This document shows, piece after piece, positions 49,626 to 57,508 of a DNA stretch of 64,000 bases. The DNA is taken from positions 55,602 through 119,601 of the forward strand of contig DAIUFE010000002.1 of assembly GCA_036844765.1 (NCBI GenBank), given 5' to 3'. The notes beneath the pieces were generated by a model, which saw only the letters and a list, made by a program, of their open reading frames with translations, had not been told where the DNA came from and did no database searches. The number at the start of each line of letters is the position of its first letter. Positions within the stretch are counted from its first letter, which is position 1. The position numbers and the translations under genes are program-made. Origin of the DNA: Thermocaproicibacter sp036844765. Its GTDB lineage: Bacteria > Bacillota > Clostridia > Oscillospirales > Acutalibacteraceae.

Positions 49626-51484
49626 TGCCGAGGACCATGCGGCACGAAAAGCCGAAAAACATCGGGAACACCCTGCGCTTCCTGGGGCGGTACCTGGGGA
49701 AGCACCGGGCGTCCCTCTGGGCGGTCTGTCTCCTCGCCGCCGCGAGCGCGGGCGCCAACGTCTACGGCACCTACCTGCTGAAGCCGGCGATCAACCGGTA
49801 CATCATCCCGGGCGATCTCTCCGGTCTGACCCGGATGCTGCTGTTCATGGGGGCCGTGTACCTCGCGGGCGTCCTGGCGACCTACGGCTACACCCAGCTG
49901 ATGGTCCGGGCCGCCCAGCGGATCGTCCGGGACATCCGGGGCGACCTGTTCCGCAAGGTCCAGTCCCTGCCGCTGCGCTTCTTCGACACGAACACCCACG
50001 GCGAGGTCATGAGCCGGTTCACGAACGATATCGACACCATTTCCGAGGCCCTCAACAACAGCTTTACCGTGCTGGTCCACAGCCTGGTGATGATCGTCGG
50101 GACCTTCGCGGTGCTGATCTTCCTGAGCCCCCTGCTTTCCGCCGTGGTGATGTTCTTCTTCCTGCTCACGTTCCTGTTCGTTCGGCACAGCGCGAAGCAG
50201 AGCCACCGCTTCTTCACGTACCAGCAGAACTATCTGGGCGACCTCGACGGCTATATCGAAGAGATGGTGGAAGGCCAGAAGATCGTCCAGATTTTCAACC
50301 ACCAGAAAAAAGACTTCGAGGAATTCTCGAAGCGGAACAACAGCCTGTTCGAGGTCGCCGCAAGGGCGCTGACCTACTCCGGCCTGCTGATCCCCGTGGT
50401 GGTCAGCATCTCCTATTTCAACTACGCGCTTTCCGCGTGCCTGGGCGCCTTTTTCGCCATCGCGGGCAGAATCGACCTCGGCAGCCTTGCCTCCTATCTC
50501 GTGTACGTCCGGCAGACGGCCATGCCGATCAACGGGTTCGCCCAGCAGGCCAACTTCATGCTCGCGGCCCTCGCCGGGGCGGAGCGCATCCTCGAGGTCA
50601 CGGAGATTCCTCCGGAAAAGGACGACGGCACCGTGACACTCGTCCATGTCCGGGAGACGGAGACGGGGGAGCTGGAGGCGACGGACCGGAAAACGGGCCG
50701 CTGGGGCTGGCGGGTCCCGGGGCAGGGCGGTGCGGACCGCATCGTGCCCCTGCGCGGCGACGTGCGTTTCCAAAACGTCGTGTTCGGCTACGGGAGCGCG
50801 GATCCCGTTCTGAAAGGGATCGATCTCTACGCGAAGCCCGGCCAGAAAATCGCCTTCGTCGGCTCCACCGGCGCGGGGAAAACCACGATCGCGAACCTGA
50901 TCAACCGGTTCTACGACGTGAATTCCGGCGCGATCACCTACGACGGCATCGACGTCCGCGACATCCGGAAAGACGACCTGCGGCGCTCCGTCGCCGTCGT
51001 CCTGCAGGACACGCACCTGTTCACGGGGACGATCGCCGACAATATCCGTTTCGGCAACCCCGACGCGGACCGGTCGCAGATCATCGCGGCCGCGAAGCTC
51101 GCGAACGCGGATTCCTTCATCCGGCGCCTGCCGGAGGGCTACGACACCGTCCTCTCGGGGGACGGCGCGAATCTGAGCCAGGGGCAGCGCCAGCTCCTCG
51201 CCATCGCGCGCGCGGCGGTCTCCGACCCGCCGGTGCTCATCCTGGACGAAGCGACCAGCTCGGTGGACACCCATACCGAAAAGCTAATCGAAAGCGGCAT
51301 GGACCGCCTGATGGAGGGCCGGACGGTGTTCGTGATCGCCCACCGCCTTTCGACCGTGCGCAACGCGAAGGCCATCCTCGTCCTCGAGCACGGCGAGGTG
51401 ATCGAGCGCGGCAGCCACGCGGAGCTGGTGGAGCAGAAGGGCCGGTACTACCGGCTTTTCACCGGCCAGAGCGAGCTGTCCTGA
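49625..51484 (+). CDS. ABC exporter subunit with canonical ATP site (heterodimer half 2)
   Basis: The 619-aa protein has a hydrophobic six-helix domain (about 30-330), an insert of about 45 residues before the nucleotide-binding domain (ETETGELEATDRKTGRWGW), Walker A GSTGAGKTT, the signature variant NLSQGQRQLLAIARA, Walker B ILDEATSSVDT with the catalytic Glu, and FVIAHRLSTVR. The pairing of a canonical half with a DD-type half is the standard heterodimeric exporter. It is the last gene of the MarR-controlled unit and is followed by a strong terminator. Confidence 0.93.
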   Translation: MPRTMRHEKPKNIGNTLRFLGRYLGKHRASLWAVCLLAAASAGANVYGTYLLKPAINRYIIPGDLSGLTRMLLFMGAVYLAGVLATYGYTQLMVRAAQRIVRDIRGDLFRKVQSLPLRFFDTNTHGEVMSRFTNDIDTISEALNNSFTVLVHSLVMIVGTFAVLIFLSPLLSAVVMFFFLLTFLFVRHSAKQSHRFFTYQQNYLGDLDGYIEEMVEGQKIVQIFNHQKKDFEEFSKRNNSLFEVAARALTYSGLLIPVVVSISYFNYALSACLGAFFAIAGRIDLGSLASYLVYVRQTAMPINGFAQQANFMLAALAGAERILEVTEIPPEKDDGTVTLVHVRETETGELEATDRKTGRWGWRVPGQGGADRIVPLRGDVRFQNVVFGYGSADPVLKGIDLYAKPGQKIAFVGSTGAGKTTIANLINRFYDVNSGAITYDGIDVRDIRKDDLRRSVAVVLQDTHLFTGTIADNIRFGNPDADRSQIIAAAKLANADSFIRRLPEGYDTVLSGDGANLSQGQRQLLAIARAAVSDPPVLILDEATSSVDTHTEKLIESGMDRLMEGRTVFVIAHRLSTVRNAKAILVLEHGEVIERGSHAELVEQKGRYYRLFTGQSELS

Positions 51485-51500
51485 GGCCCCGGAACGTACG

Positions 51501-51536
51501 AACTCCCGCGCAGAAAAATCTGTGCGGGAGTTTTTT
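51501..51536 (+). terminator. Terminator after the ABC exporter operon
   Basis: A 13-bp stem (51501-51513 with 51520-51532, one G-T pair) is followed by a T-run ending at 51536. The convergent malic enzyme gene ends 20 bp downstream and may use the same stem. Confidence 0.9.
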
Positions 51537-51555
51537 GCGGAGAATTGAATTTTTT

Positions 51556-52728
51556 TCAGATGCGCGCCACGCCGGATTTGCGCGCCGCTTCGGCGACCGC
51601 CTTGGAGACGGCCGAAGCCACGTTCCGGTCCAGCGCGGACGGGATGATGTAGTCGGGCGCCAGCTTGTCGTCCGGGACGAACGCCGCGATGGCGCGGGCC
51701 GCCGCGATCTTCATTTCGTCGTTGATGTCGGACGCGCGGACATCCAGCGCGCCGCGGAAAATGCCCGGGAACGCGAGGACGTTGTTGATCTGGTTCGGGA
51801 AGTCGCTGCGCCCCGTGCCGACCACCGCCGCCCCGGCTTTGAGCGCCTCGTCCGGCATGATTTCCGGCACCGGGTTTGCCATGGGGAAGAGGATGGGGTC
51901 TTTGTTCATGCTTCGGACCATCTCGGGCGTGACGCAGTGCGGCGCCGAGACGCCGATGAACACGTCCGCGCCCTTCAGCACGTCGGCAAGGCTGCCGCGC
52001 CTCTTTTCGCGGTTGGTGATCTTCGCCATCTCTTCCTTGACGGGGTTCAGGCCCTCGCGGCCCTCGTAAATGGCGCCGTGCCGGTCGCACATCACGACCT
52101 GCTCCAGGCCCATCGCGTTCAGCAGCCGGATGATCGCGATGCCGGCCGCGCCGGCGCCGCTGGTGACCACGCGGATCTCGCCGATCTTTTTGCCCGTCAG
52201 CTTCAAAGCGTTCAGCATTGCCGCCAGGGTCACGACGGCGGTGCCGTGCTGGTCGTCGTGGAAGATCGGGATGTCGCAGCACGCTTTCAGCCGCTTTTCG
52301 ATCTCAAAGCAGCGCGGCGCGGAGATGTCTTCGAGGTTGATCCCGCCGAAGCTCCCGGCGATCAGGCGGACGGTATTCACGATGTCGTCCACGCTGTTGG
52401 AGCGGATGCAGAGCGGGATGGCGTCCACGTCGCCGAACGCCTTGAACAGCGCGCATTTGCCTTCCATCACGGGCATGCCGGCCTCAGGGCCGATGTTGCC
52501 GAGGCCCAGCACGGCGCTTCCGTCGGTCACCACGGCGACGAGGTTGGCGCGGCGGGTCAGCTCGTAGCTTTTGTTCACGTCCTTCTGGATTTCAAGGCAA
52601 GGCTGGGCGACTCCCGGCGTATAGGCCAGGGAAAGGTCGTCGCGGGTGTTCAGAGGCGCGCGGCAGACCACTTCGATCTTGCCCTTCCATTTATAGTGCA
52701 GCTTCAGCGATTCCTGGGCATAGTCCAT
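51556..52728 (-). CDS. Malic enzyme (oxaloacetate-decarboxylating malate dehydrogenase), short bacterial type
   Basis: This enzyme converts malate to pyruvate and CO2 with reduction of NAD or NADP. The 390-aa protein has the short YtsJ-type layout: SLAYTPGVAQPCLEI (catalytic Tyr), VTDGSAVLGLGNIGPEAGMPVMEGKCALFKAFG (catalytic Lys), FHDDQHGTAVVTLAAMLNAL, the Rossmann VVTSGAGAAGIAIIRLL and GTGRSDFPNQINNVLAFPGIFRGALD. It lies 26 bp downstream of the lactate/malate dehydrogenase gene on the same strand, so the two are probably co-transcribed and under the same Rex-like operator. Confidence 0.94.
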   Translation of the reverse strand: MDYAQESLKLHYKWKGKIEVVCRAPLNTRDDLSLAYTPGVAQPCLEIQKDVNKSYELTRRANLVAVVTDGSAVLGLGNIGPEAGMPVMEGKCALFKAFGDVDAIPLCIRSNSVDDIVNTVRLIAGSFGGINLEDISAPRCFEIEKRLKACCDIPIFHDDQHGTAVVTLAAMLNALKLTGKKIGEIRVVTSGAGAAGIAIIRLLNAMGLEQVVMCDRHGAIYEGREGLNPVKEEMAKITNREKRRGSLADVLKGADVFIGVSAPHCVTPEMVRSMNKDPILFPMANPVPEIMPDEALKAGAAVVGTGRSDFPNQINNVLAFPGIFRGALDVRASDINDEMKIAAARAIAAFVPDDKLAPDYIIPSALDRNVASAVSKAVAEAARKSGVARI

Positions 52729-52754
52729 TCCGATGCTTCCCTTCGTTTTTTAAT

Positions 52755-53711
52755 TTACAGGTCCAGATTCGCGATGGTGTCTTTCAGCAGCTCGGCGCTG
52801 GCGCGCAGCTTTTCCATTTCGGCCTCTTCCAGCGGGGGCGCGATGCTGTTCACGATGCCGTCGCGGTTCAGAATGAACGGGATGCTCATGCAGAGGTTGT
52901 CGAACCCGTATTCCCCGTGCAGCAGACCGGAAAGGGTCATCACGGAATTCGTGTTGCGCAGGATGTTCCGGCAGATCTTGGACGTGGCGACGGCGATGGC
53001 GTAATAGGTGGCGCCCTTCAGGCGGATCACTTCGCCACCGGAACGGTGCACGCTTTCCTCCACCTTTTCGTGGTCGATCGCCGTGATCTCGTGGGTCTTG
53101 TTCCGCATGTGGTCGAAGAAGACCTGCATCGGGATCCCGCCGATGCTGGTCAGGGACCACGGGACCATCGCGGAATCGCCGTGCTCGCCGAACACGTAGG
53201 CGTGCACGTTCTTCGGGTTGACCTTCACGTGGTGGGCGATCTTCTCGCGCAGCCGGCTGGAATCCAGCAGCGTGCCGGAGCCGAACACGTGGTTTTCCGG
53301 CAGGCCGCTCAGCTTCAGGAACGCGTAGGTGATGATGTCCACGGGGTTGCTGACGACCACATAGACGGCGTTCGGTGCGTACTTCACGGCCTGCGGGACC
53401 ACGCTTTTGATGATGTTGACGTTCCTCTGCGCCAGGTCGATCCTGGACTGGCCGGGCTTGCGGGCGCCGCCCACCGTGACGACCACGATGTCGGAGCCCT
53501 CAATGTCCGGGTAATCGCCCGCGTAGATGTCGACGGACGGACACAGCGCGGTGCATTGGATGATGTCCATCGCTTCACCCTGCGCTTTGTCGCGGTTGAT
53601 GTCGACCAGGACCATCTCGGAAGCGTGGCCTTCCAGCGTCAGGGTGTACGCGATGGTCGCCCCCACGTTGCCGGTCCCCAAAATACTGATTTTACTGGCT
53701 TTTTTCTTCAT
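52755..53711 (-). CDS. ldh: Lactate/malate dehydrogenase family protein (L-LDH-like, Arg at the specificity position)
   Basis: The 318-aa protein begins MKKKASKISILGTGNVGATIAYTL (NAD-binding GxGxxG), has SNPVDIITY, GSGTLLDSSRLR (substrate Arg), the catalytic His in YVFGEHGDS and KGATYYAIAVA, all LDH-like. In the active-site loop it reads GGARKPGQSR (81-90): the residue equivalent to LDH Gln102 is Arg84, which in the family selects oxaloacetate. It keeps the LDH-type Thr in GATYY. It could be an L-lactate dehydrogenase, an LDH-like malate dehydrogenase or a dual enzyme. AGGAGGG precedes the ATG by about 10 nt. The malic enzyme gene follows in the same direction. Confidence 0.9.
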   Translation of the reverse strand: MKKKASKISILGTGNVGATIAYTLTLEGHASEMVLVDINRDKAQGEAMDIIQCTALCPSVDIYAGDYPDIEGSDIVVVTVGGARKPGQSRIDLAQRNVNIIKSVVPQAVKYAPNAVYVVVSNPVDIITYAFLKLSGLPENHVFGSGTLLDSSRLREKIAHHVKVNPKNVHAYVFGEHGDSAMVPWSLTSIGGIPMQVFFDHMRNKTHEITAIDHEKVEESVHRSGGEVIRLKGATYYAIAVATSKICRNILRNTNSVMTLSGLLHGEYGFDNLCMSIPFILNRDGIVNSIAPPLEEAEMEKLRASAELLKDTIANLDL

Positions 53712-53858
53712 TCCGAACCGCCCTCCTGAAGGATGTCACAGCATGTTTTCACCCAGCGCGAAAACCGCGAAAAGACCGGCTTTTGCATGCTGTATGCATA
53801 CTGATGCATAAGATAATTCCTTTTGCTGACTGGATTTTTTGATAATTCCTGCATATAA

Positions 53859-53876
53859 ATGTTAAGAAATTATCAA
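53859..53876. promoter_or_regulatory. Rex-like operator upstream of ldh
   Basis: ATGTTAA-GAAA-TTATCAA matches the Rex consensus TTGTTAA-N4-TTAACAA at 12 of 14 positions. It lies directly downstream of the minus-strand -10, over the expected transcription start, so NADH-sensing Rex would repress ldh and the malic enzyme until NADH rises. Confidence 0.6.
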
Positions 53877-53881
53877 GTTAC

Positions 53882-53887
53882 ATTATA
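53882..53887 (-). promoter_or_regulatory. -10 element of the ldh-malic enzyme operon
   Basis: A perfect TATAAT on the minus strand. No good -35 is visible (a T-rich run lies at the expected distance). The leader to the ldh ATG would be about 165 nt. Confidence 0.55.
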
Positions 53888-54044
53888 CCCCTGTTTTGCA
53901 AAAAAAGATATTGAAAAAGAATAAAGAAGAGGGGCATAATATTTGCCGGATGAAAATAACCCGCAGCCGCTCGCTGAAATTTTGTAAAAATCGTCGAAAG
54001 ATGCGGAAGCGGCGGGACTTTTTGAAAAAAAGAGGGCTTTTGTC

Positions 54045-54072
54045 TTGTGTATTTCCACCATTGTGTTATTAT
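54045..54072 (+). promoter_or_regulatory. Promoter of the ech operon
   Basis: TTGTGT (54045-54050), 16-bp spacer with TGT before the -10, TATTAT (54067-54072). An alternative -10, TATAAC, lies at 54073-54078. The transcript would have a leader of about 170 nt. Confidence 0.5.
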
Positions 54073-54109
54073 TATAACGAAGTCTGCCGGCATCGCCTGA
54101 CGGACGGCG

Positions 54110-54196
54110 GCTTTGATCGGCGCGGAGATCTGCCCCGGGTAAAAAGGCGGATGGAGGGACGGTCCGCCGCTCCGCGGGATCAAAGCTGTGTTTTTT
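54110..54196 (+). promoter_or_regulatory. Large nested RNA structure with U-tract in the ech leader, candidate attenuator
   Basis: GCTTTGATC (54110-54118) pairs perfectly with GATCAAAGC (54178-54186). After a small internal loop CGCGGAG (54121-54127) pairs with CTCCGCG (54170-54176). Inside, GGCGGA (54147-54152) pairs with TCCGCC (54163-54168). TGTG and six Ts (54191-54196) follow. The structure ends about 50 nt before the echA start, between promoter and gene. It fits a terminator-type switch or an unknown riboswitch; it did not match the consensus of riboswitch classes I know. Confidence 0.5.
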
Positions 54197-54248
54197 CATG
54201 GAAAGAATTCCATTATAAGACCCATAACGAATGAAGAACGGTGATGTA

Positions 54249-56168
54249 ATGACAGTCGTTGCTTTTCTGATTCTGTTTCCTTTCTTCGCTGCGATCGTCC
54301 TGTCGCAGATGAAAAAGCCGGGGAGGGTCCGGGACGGCTTTGTGTACTCCTGCAGCGCCCTGATTATCGCCGCCGTGGTCTATCTGACGGCCGACGTTCT
54401 CACGGCCGGCCGCAGCCGCTCCTACCTGACGGACACGCGGTCGCTGGACCAGGCGATCCTGGCGGGGGAGTTTCTGCTGATGGCGCTGGTGTTCTACTAC
54501 GGCTTCCGGTTCCGGAAGTACTACGTCGTGCTGCTTTCCGCCGCGCAGACGCTCCCGGTCGCGTGGATGGAGCTTTCGGGGCGCGGCGTCGAGGGTCAGG
54601 TCCACCTTTCGGTGGATAACCTCACGGTCACGATGTGCCTGGTGGTGGGCCTTGTGGGGAGCCTGATCTGCATCTACGCGGTCGGCTATCTGAAGGATTA
54701 CCACGCGCACCACAAGGAATACCGGGACCGCTCTCCGTTCTTCTTCTCAATGCTGTTCGTATTCCTGGGCGCCATGTTCGGGCTGGTTTTTTCCGCAAGC
54801 CTGACATGGATGTATTTTTTCTGGGAGATCACGAGCATCTGCTCGTTCCTGCTGATCGGCTACAACGAGTCGAAGATCGCGGTCCGCAATTCGTTCCGCG
54901 CGCTGTGGATGAACCTGCTGGGCGGCCTCGGGTTTGCCCTGGCCATCCTGTACTGCACGCTCGTCCTGGGCGTGGCCAATATCCAGGACCTGGTCAACCT
55001 CGGCATGGCGGCGGGCGGCAAGGCCGTGCTGGTGCCGGTCACGCTGCTGGCCTTCGCGGCGCTGACCAAGAGCGCCCAGATGCCGTTCTGCGGCTGGCTG
55101 CTGGGCGCCATGGTGGCCCCCACGCCGACGAGCGCCCTGCTGCACTCCGCCACGATGGTCAAGGCGGGCGTCTACCTGCTTATCCGCATCTCGCCGCTGC
55201 TGTACGGCAGCCTGTCGGGGATTCTGGTGACGAGCATCGGCGGCTTCACTTTTTTTGCGGCCTCGCTGCTCGCCGTGTCGCAGAGCGACGGCAAAAAGGT
55301 GCTGGCCTATTCCACGGTTTCCAACCTCGGGCTGATCACCGCCTGCGCGGGCGTCGGCCTTTACGAGGCGGTCTGGGCGGCCATCCTTCTGCTGATGTTC
55401 CACGCGGTCTCCAAGTCGCTGATGTTTCTGTCGGTCGGCGCGGTGGAGAACAGCATCGGCAGCCGCAACATCGAGGATATGCACGGACTGATCGTCCGTC
55501 TGCCGAAGCTGGCCTTCGTGATGACGGTCGGCATCTTCGGCATGTTCCTCGCGCCGTTCGGAATGCTGATCGCCAAATGGGCCGCGCTCAAGGCTTTTGT
55601 GGATTCGAGGAGCGTGCTGCTGATCCTGTTCCTGGTCTTCGGCAGCGGCAGCACGCTGCTGTACTGGGGCAAATGGCTCGGCAAGCTGGTGGCGGTGACC
55701 CACCAGTCGGAGCGCCTGCCCGATACCGTCCATAAGGGCGAATGGACCGCCATCGGCACTCTTACGGCGCTGGTCATTTTGCTGTGCGTGCTGTTCCCGG
55801 CGCTTTCCGCCGGGCTGGTGCAGCCGCAGCTGGTCCTGATGTTCCATACGCGCCTGACGGCCATCATCAGCGATGCGGACGTCAAGGTCATGATCATGAT
55901 GCTGTGCATGATCGTCATCCTGCCCCTGGTGATGAGGCTGCTGACCTCCGGCAGCCGGAGCAAGGTGGTCCCGGCATATATGGCCGGCGTCAACGAGGGC
56001 GACGACCGCCATTTCGTGGATTCGCGCGGCCGGCCGAAATCCATGTACCTCGCCAACTGGTATATGGAGGACCGGTTCGGTGAAAATAAGATTCTGAAGC
56101 CATCCCTCGTGGTCTCCGCGGCGGGGCTGACGGTTCTGATGATCGTGGCGATCGGGGGTGCGCTGTGA
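54249..56168 (+). CDS. echA: Ech hydrogenase subunit A (NuoL-like antiporter subunit)
   Basis: EchA is the large proton/sodium-translocating membrane subunit of the energy-converting [NiFe] hydrogenase. I chose the ATG at 54249 after GGTGATG; an ATG at 54231 lacks a ribosome-binding site. The 639-aa protein has about 14-16 membrane helices and the antiporter-family blocks SVDNLTVTMCLVVGLVGSLICIYAVGY, WEITSICSFLLIGY, KSAQMPFCGWLLGAMVAPTPTSALLHSATMVKAGVYLLIR and YSTVSNLGLITACAG. The Lys and His residues of the ion path are present. Gene order A-B-C-D-E-F matches that of Methanosarcina Ech. Confidence 0.93.
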   Translation: MTVVAFLILFPFFAAIVLSQMKKPGRVRDGFVYSCSALIIAAVVYLTADVLTAGRSRSYLTDTRSLDQAILAGEFLLMALVFYYGFRFRKYYVVLLSAAQTLPVAWMELSGRGVEGQVHLSVDNLTVTMCLVVGLVGSLICIYAVGYLKDYHAHHKEYRDRSPFFFSMLFVFLGAMFGLVFSASLTWMYFFWEITSICSFLLIGYNESKIAVRNSFRALWMNLLGGLGFALAILYCTLVLGVANIQDLVNLGMAAGGKAVLVPVTLLAFAALTKSAQMPFCGWLLGAMVAPTPTSALLHSATMVKAGVYLLIRISPLLYGSLSGILVTSIGGFTFFAASLLAVSQSDGKKVLAYSTVSNLGLITACAGVGLYEAVWAAILLLMFHAVSKSLMFLSVGAVENSIGSRNIEDMHGLIVRLPKLAFVMTVGIFGMFLAPFGMLIAKWAALKAFVDSRSVLLILFLVFGSGSTLLYWGKWLGKLVAVTHQSERLPDTVHKGEWTAIGTLTALVILLCVLFPALSAGLVQPQLVLMFHTRLTAIISDADVKVMIMMLCMIVILPLVMRLLTSGSRSKVVPAYMAGVNEGDDRHFVDSRGRPKSMYLANWYMEDRFGENKILKPSLVVSAAGLTVLMIVAIGGAL

Positions 56169-57037
56169 TGGTGTGGCAGACGGTTCTTCGGATCCTTTTG
56201 TTCCTGATCTGCGCCCCGTTCGCCGGCGGGCTGCTGGACGGCCTCGACCGCAAGGCGAGCGCGCGGATGCAGGGCAGGCAGGGCCCGCCGGTGCTGCAGC
56301 CTTTCTACGACGTCTGGAAGCTGTTCCATAAGCAGACGATCGTGGTGAACCGGCTGCAGGATTTTCTGGTGGGCGGCTATTTTGCTTTTTCGGTCTTTAC
56401 GGGCTGCCTGTTCTTTGCGGGCGGCGACCTGCTGCTTTCGTTCTTCGCCCTGACCCTGGCCGAGGTGTTCCTGTTCATGGCGGCCTGCTCCGCCAATTCG
56501 CCGTACAGCTCGATGGGCGCGCAGCGCGAGCTGATCCAGATCATGTCCTACGAACCGATGCTGCTGCTTGCGGCGATCGGCCTCTACATGGTTTCGGGCA
56601 GCTTCTTCGTGGACGATATGGTCGGCCGCGGCGCTTCGGCCATCGCGCTCCTGCCGGGGGTGTTCTTCGGCGTGGTGTTCGTGTTTGTGATCAAGTTCCG
56701 CAAATCGCCGTTCGACATCAGTTCCTCGCACCATGCGCATCAGGAGATGGTCAAGGGCCTTACGACGGAGCTTTCCGGCAGCGAGCTCGGCCTCGTGGAG
56801 CTTGCGGGCTGGTATGAGGACGTGCTGCTGCTGGGCTTCCTCGCGCTGTTCGTCCTGAACCGGGGCGTCTGGAGCATCCCCGCGGCGGTGCTGACCTGCC
56901 TCGCGTGCTATTTTCTGATCGTTCTGGTCGACAACGTGTTCCCCCGCGTTCGGTGGGATAAAATGCTGGGCTGGGCGTGGGCCGTCACCCTGATCTTCGG
57001 CGGCGCGAACGTGCTGATCCTCGCCCTGGTCCGTTGA
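56168..57037 (+). CDS. echB: Ech hydrogenase subunit B (NuoH-like membrane subunit)
   Basis: EchB anchors the hydrophilic hydrogenase module to the membrane. The 289-aa protein has about eight helices. Conserved NuoH/HycD-type features are GLLDGLDRKASARMQGRQGPPVLQPFYDVWKLF near the N-terminus, AANSPYS-like ACSANSPYSSMGAQRELIQIMSYEPMLLL and IKFRKSPFDISSSHHAHQEMVKG. The ATG at 56168 overlaps the echA stop; a GTG at 56165 is also possible. It is followed after 19 bp by echC. Confidence 0.93.
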   Translation: MVWQTVLRILLFLICAPFAGGLLDGLDRKASARMQGRQGPPVLQPFYDVWKLFHKQTIVVNRLQDFLVGGYFAFSVFTGCLFFAGGDLLLSFFALTLAEVFLFMAACSANSPYSSMGAQRELIQIMSYEPMLLLAAIGLYMVSGSFFVDDMVGRGASAIALLPGVFFGVVFVFVIKFRKSPFDISSSHHAHQEMVKGLTTELSGSELGLVELAGWYEDVLLLGFLALFVLNRGVWSIPAAVLTCLACYFLIVLVDNVFPRVRWDKMLGWAWAVTLIFGGANVLILALVR

Positions 57038-57056
57038 GAAAGGCGGTGTGCGAGTC

Positions 57057-57506
57057 ATGAGAATGTCAAAATCGCCGTGGGTCCTGCATTACGACGGCTC
57101 CAGCTGCAACGGCTGCGATATCGAGGTGCTGGCCAGCATGACCCCGGTTTACGATCTGGAACGTTTCGGCGTTGTGAATACCGGCGACCCCAAGCACGCC
57201 GATATCTTTCTGATCACCGGCGGCATCAACGCGCAGAACGCGCCCGTCGTCAAGCAGCTTTACAGCCAGATGCCGGACCCGAAGGTCGTCGTGGCGGTTG
57301 GCATCTGCGCCTGCGACGGCGGGGTTTTCAAAGAGTGTTATAATATTCTGGGCGGGGTGGACAAAGTCATTCCCGTCGATCTCTACGTCCCCGGCTGCGC
57401 CGTGAAGCCGGAATCCATCATCGACGGCCTGAGGAAGGCCGCCGTGCTGCTGGATGAAAAGGAAAAACGGATGAAGGCCGGAGCCCCGGCCCGGAAGGAG
57501 GGATAG
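57057..57506 (+). CDS. echC: Ech hydrogenase subunit C (NuoB-like small subunit)
   Basis: EchC carries the proximal [4Fe-4S] cluster next to the NiFe site. The 149-aa protein has the four expected cysteines: SSCNGCDIE (two, near residues 16-19), GICACDGG and VPGCAVKPE. I chose the ATG at 57057, about 10 nt after GAAAGGCGG; a GTG at 57048 touches that site. The small size, without the extra clusters of group 1 hydrogenases, is normal for group 4 enzymes. Confidence 0.94.
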   Translation: MRMSKSPWVLHYDGSSCNGCDIEVLASMTPVYDLERFGVVNTGDPKHADIFLITGGINAQNAPVVKQLYSQMPDPKVVVAVGICACDGGVFKECYNILGGVDKVIPVDLYVPGCAVKPESIIDGLRKAAVLLDEKEKRMKAGAPARKEG

Positions 57507-57508
57507 CC

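Larger units (their letters stand above)
53712..54248. other. 537-bp divergent regulatory region between ldh and the ech operon
   Basis: No gene is supported. On the ldh side it holds the 5' leader, three TGCAT repeats at 53784, 53795 and 53805 (10-11 bp apart), a TTGATAATT/AATTATCAA inverted pair (53839-53847 and 53868-53876), a Rex-like box (53859-53876) and the ldh -10 (53882-53887). On the ech side are an AT-rich stretch (53880-53960), a promoter (54045-54072) and a large structured leader (54110-54196). Base composition is much more AT-rich than the surrounding genes. Confidence 0.7.

Noticed and set aside
54080..54230. Match of the ech leader to a known riboswitch (c-di-GMP, fluoride, nickel/cobalt, ZTP, TPP)
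   Set aside because: None of the conserved core sequences I know for these classes could be placed; the element is left as unassigned.
53896..54234. Open frames of about 110 codons on both strands in the ldh-ech gap
   Set aside because: Both cross the predicted promoter and leader structures, lack ribosome-binding sites and have no plausible protein character.
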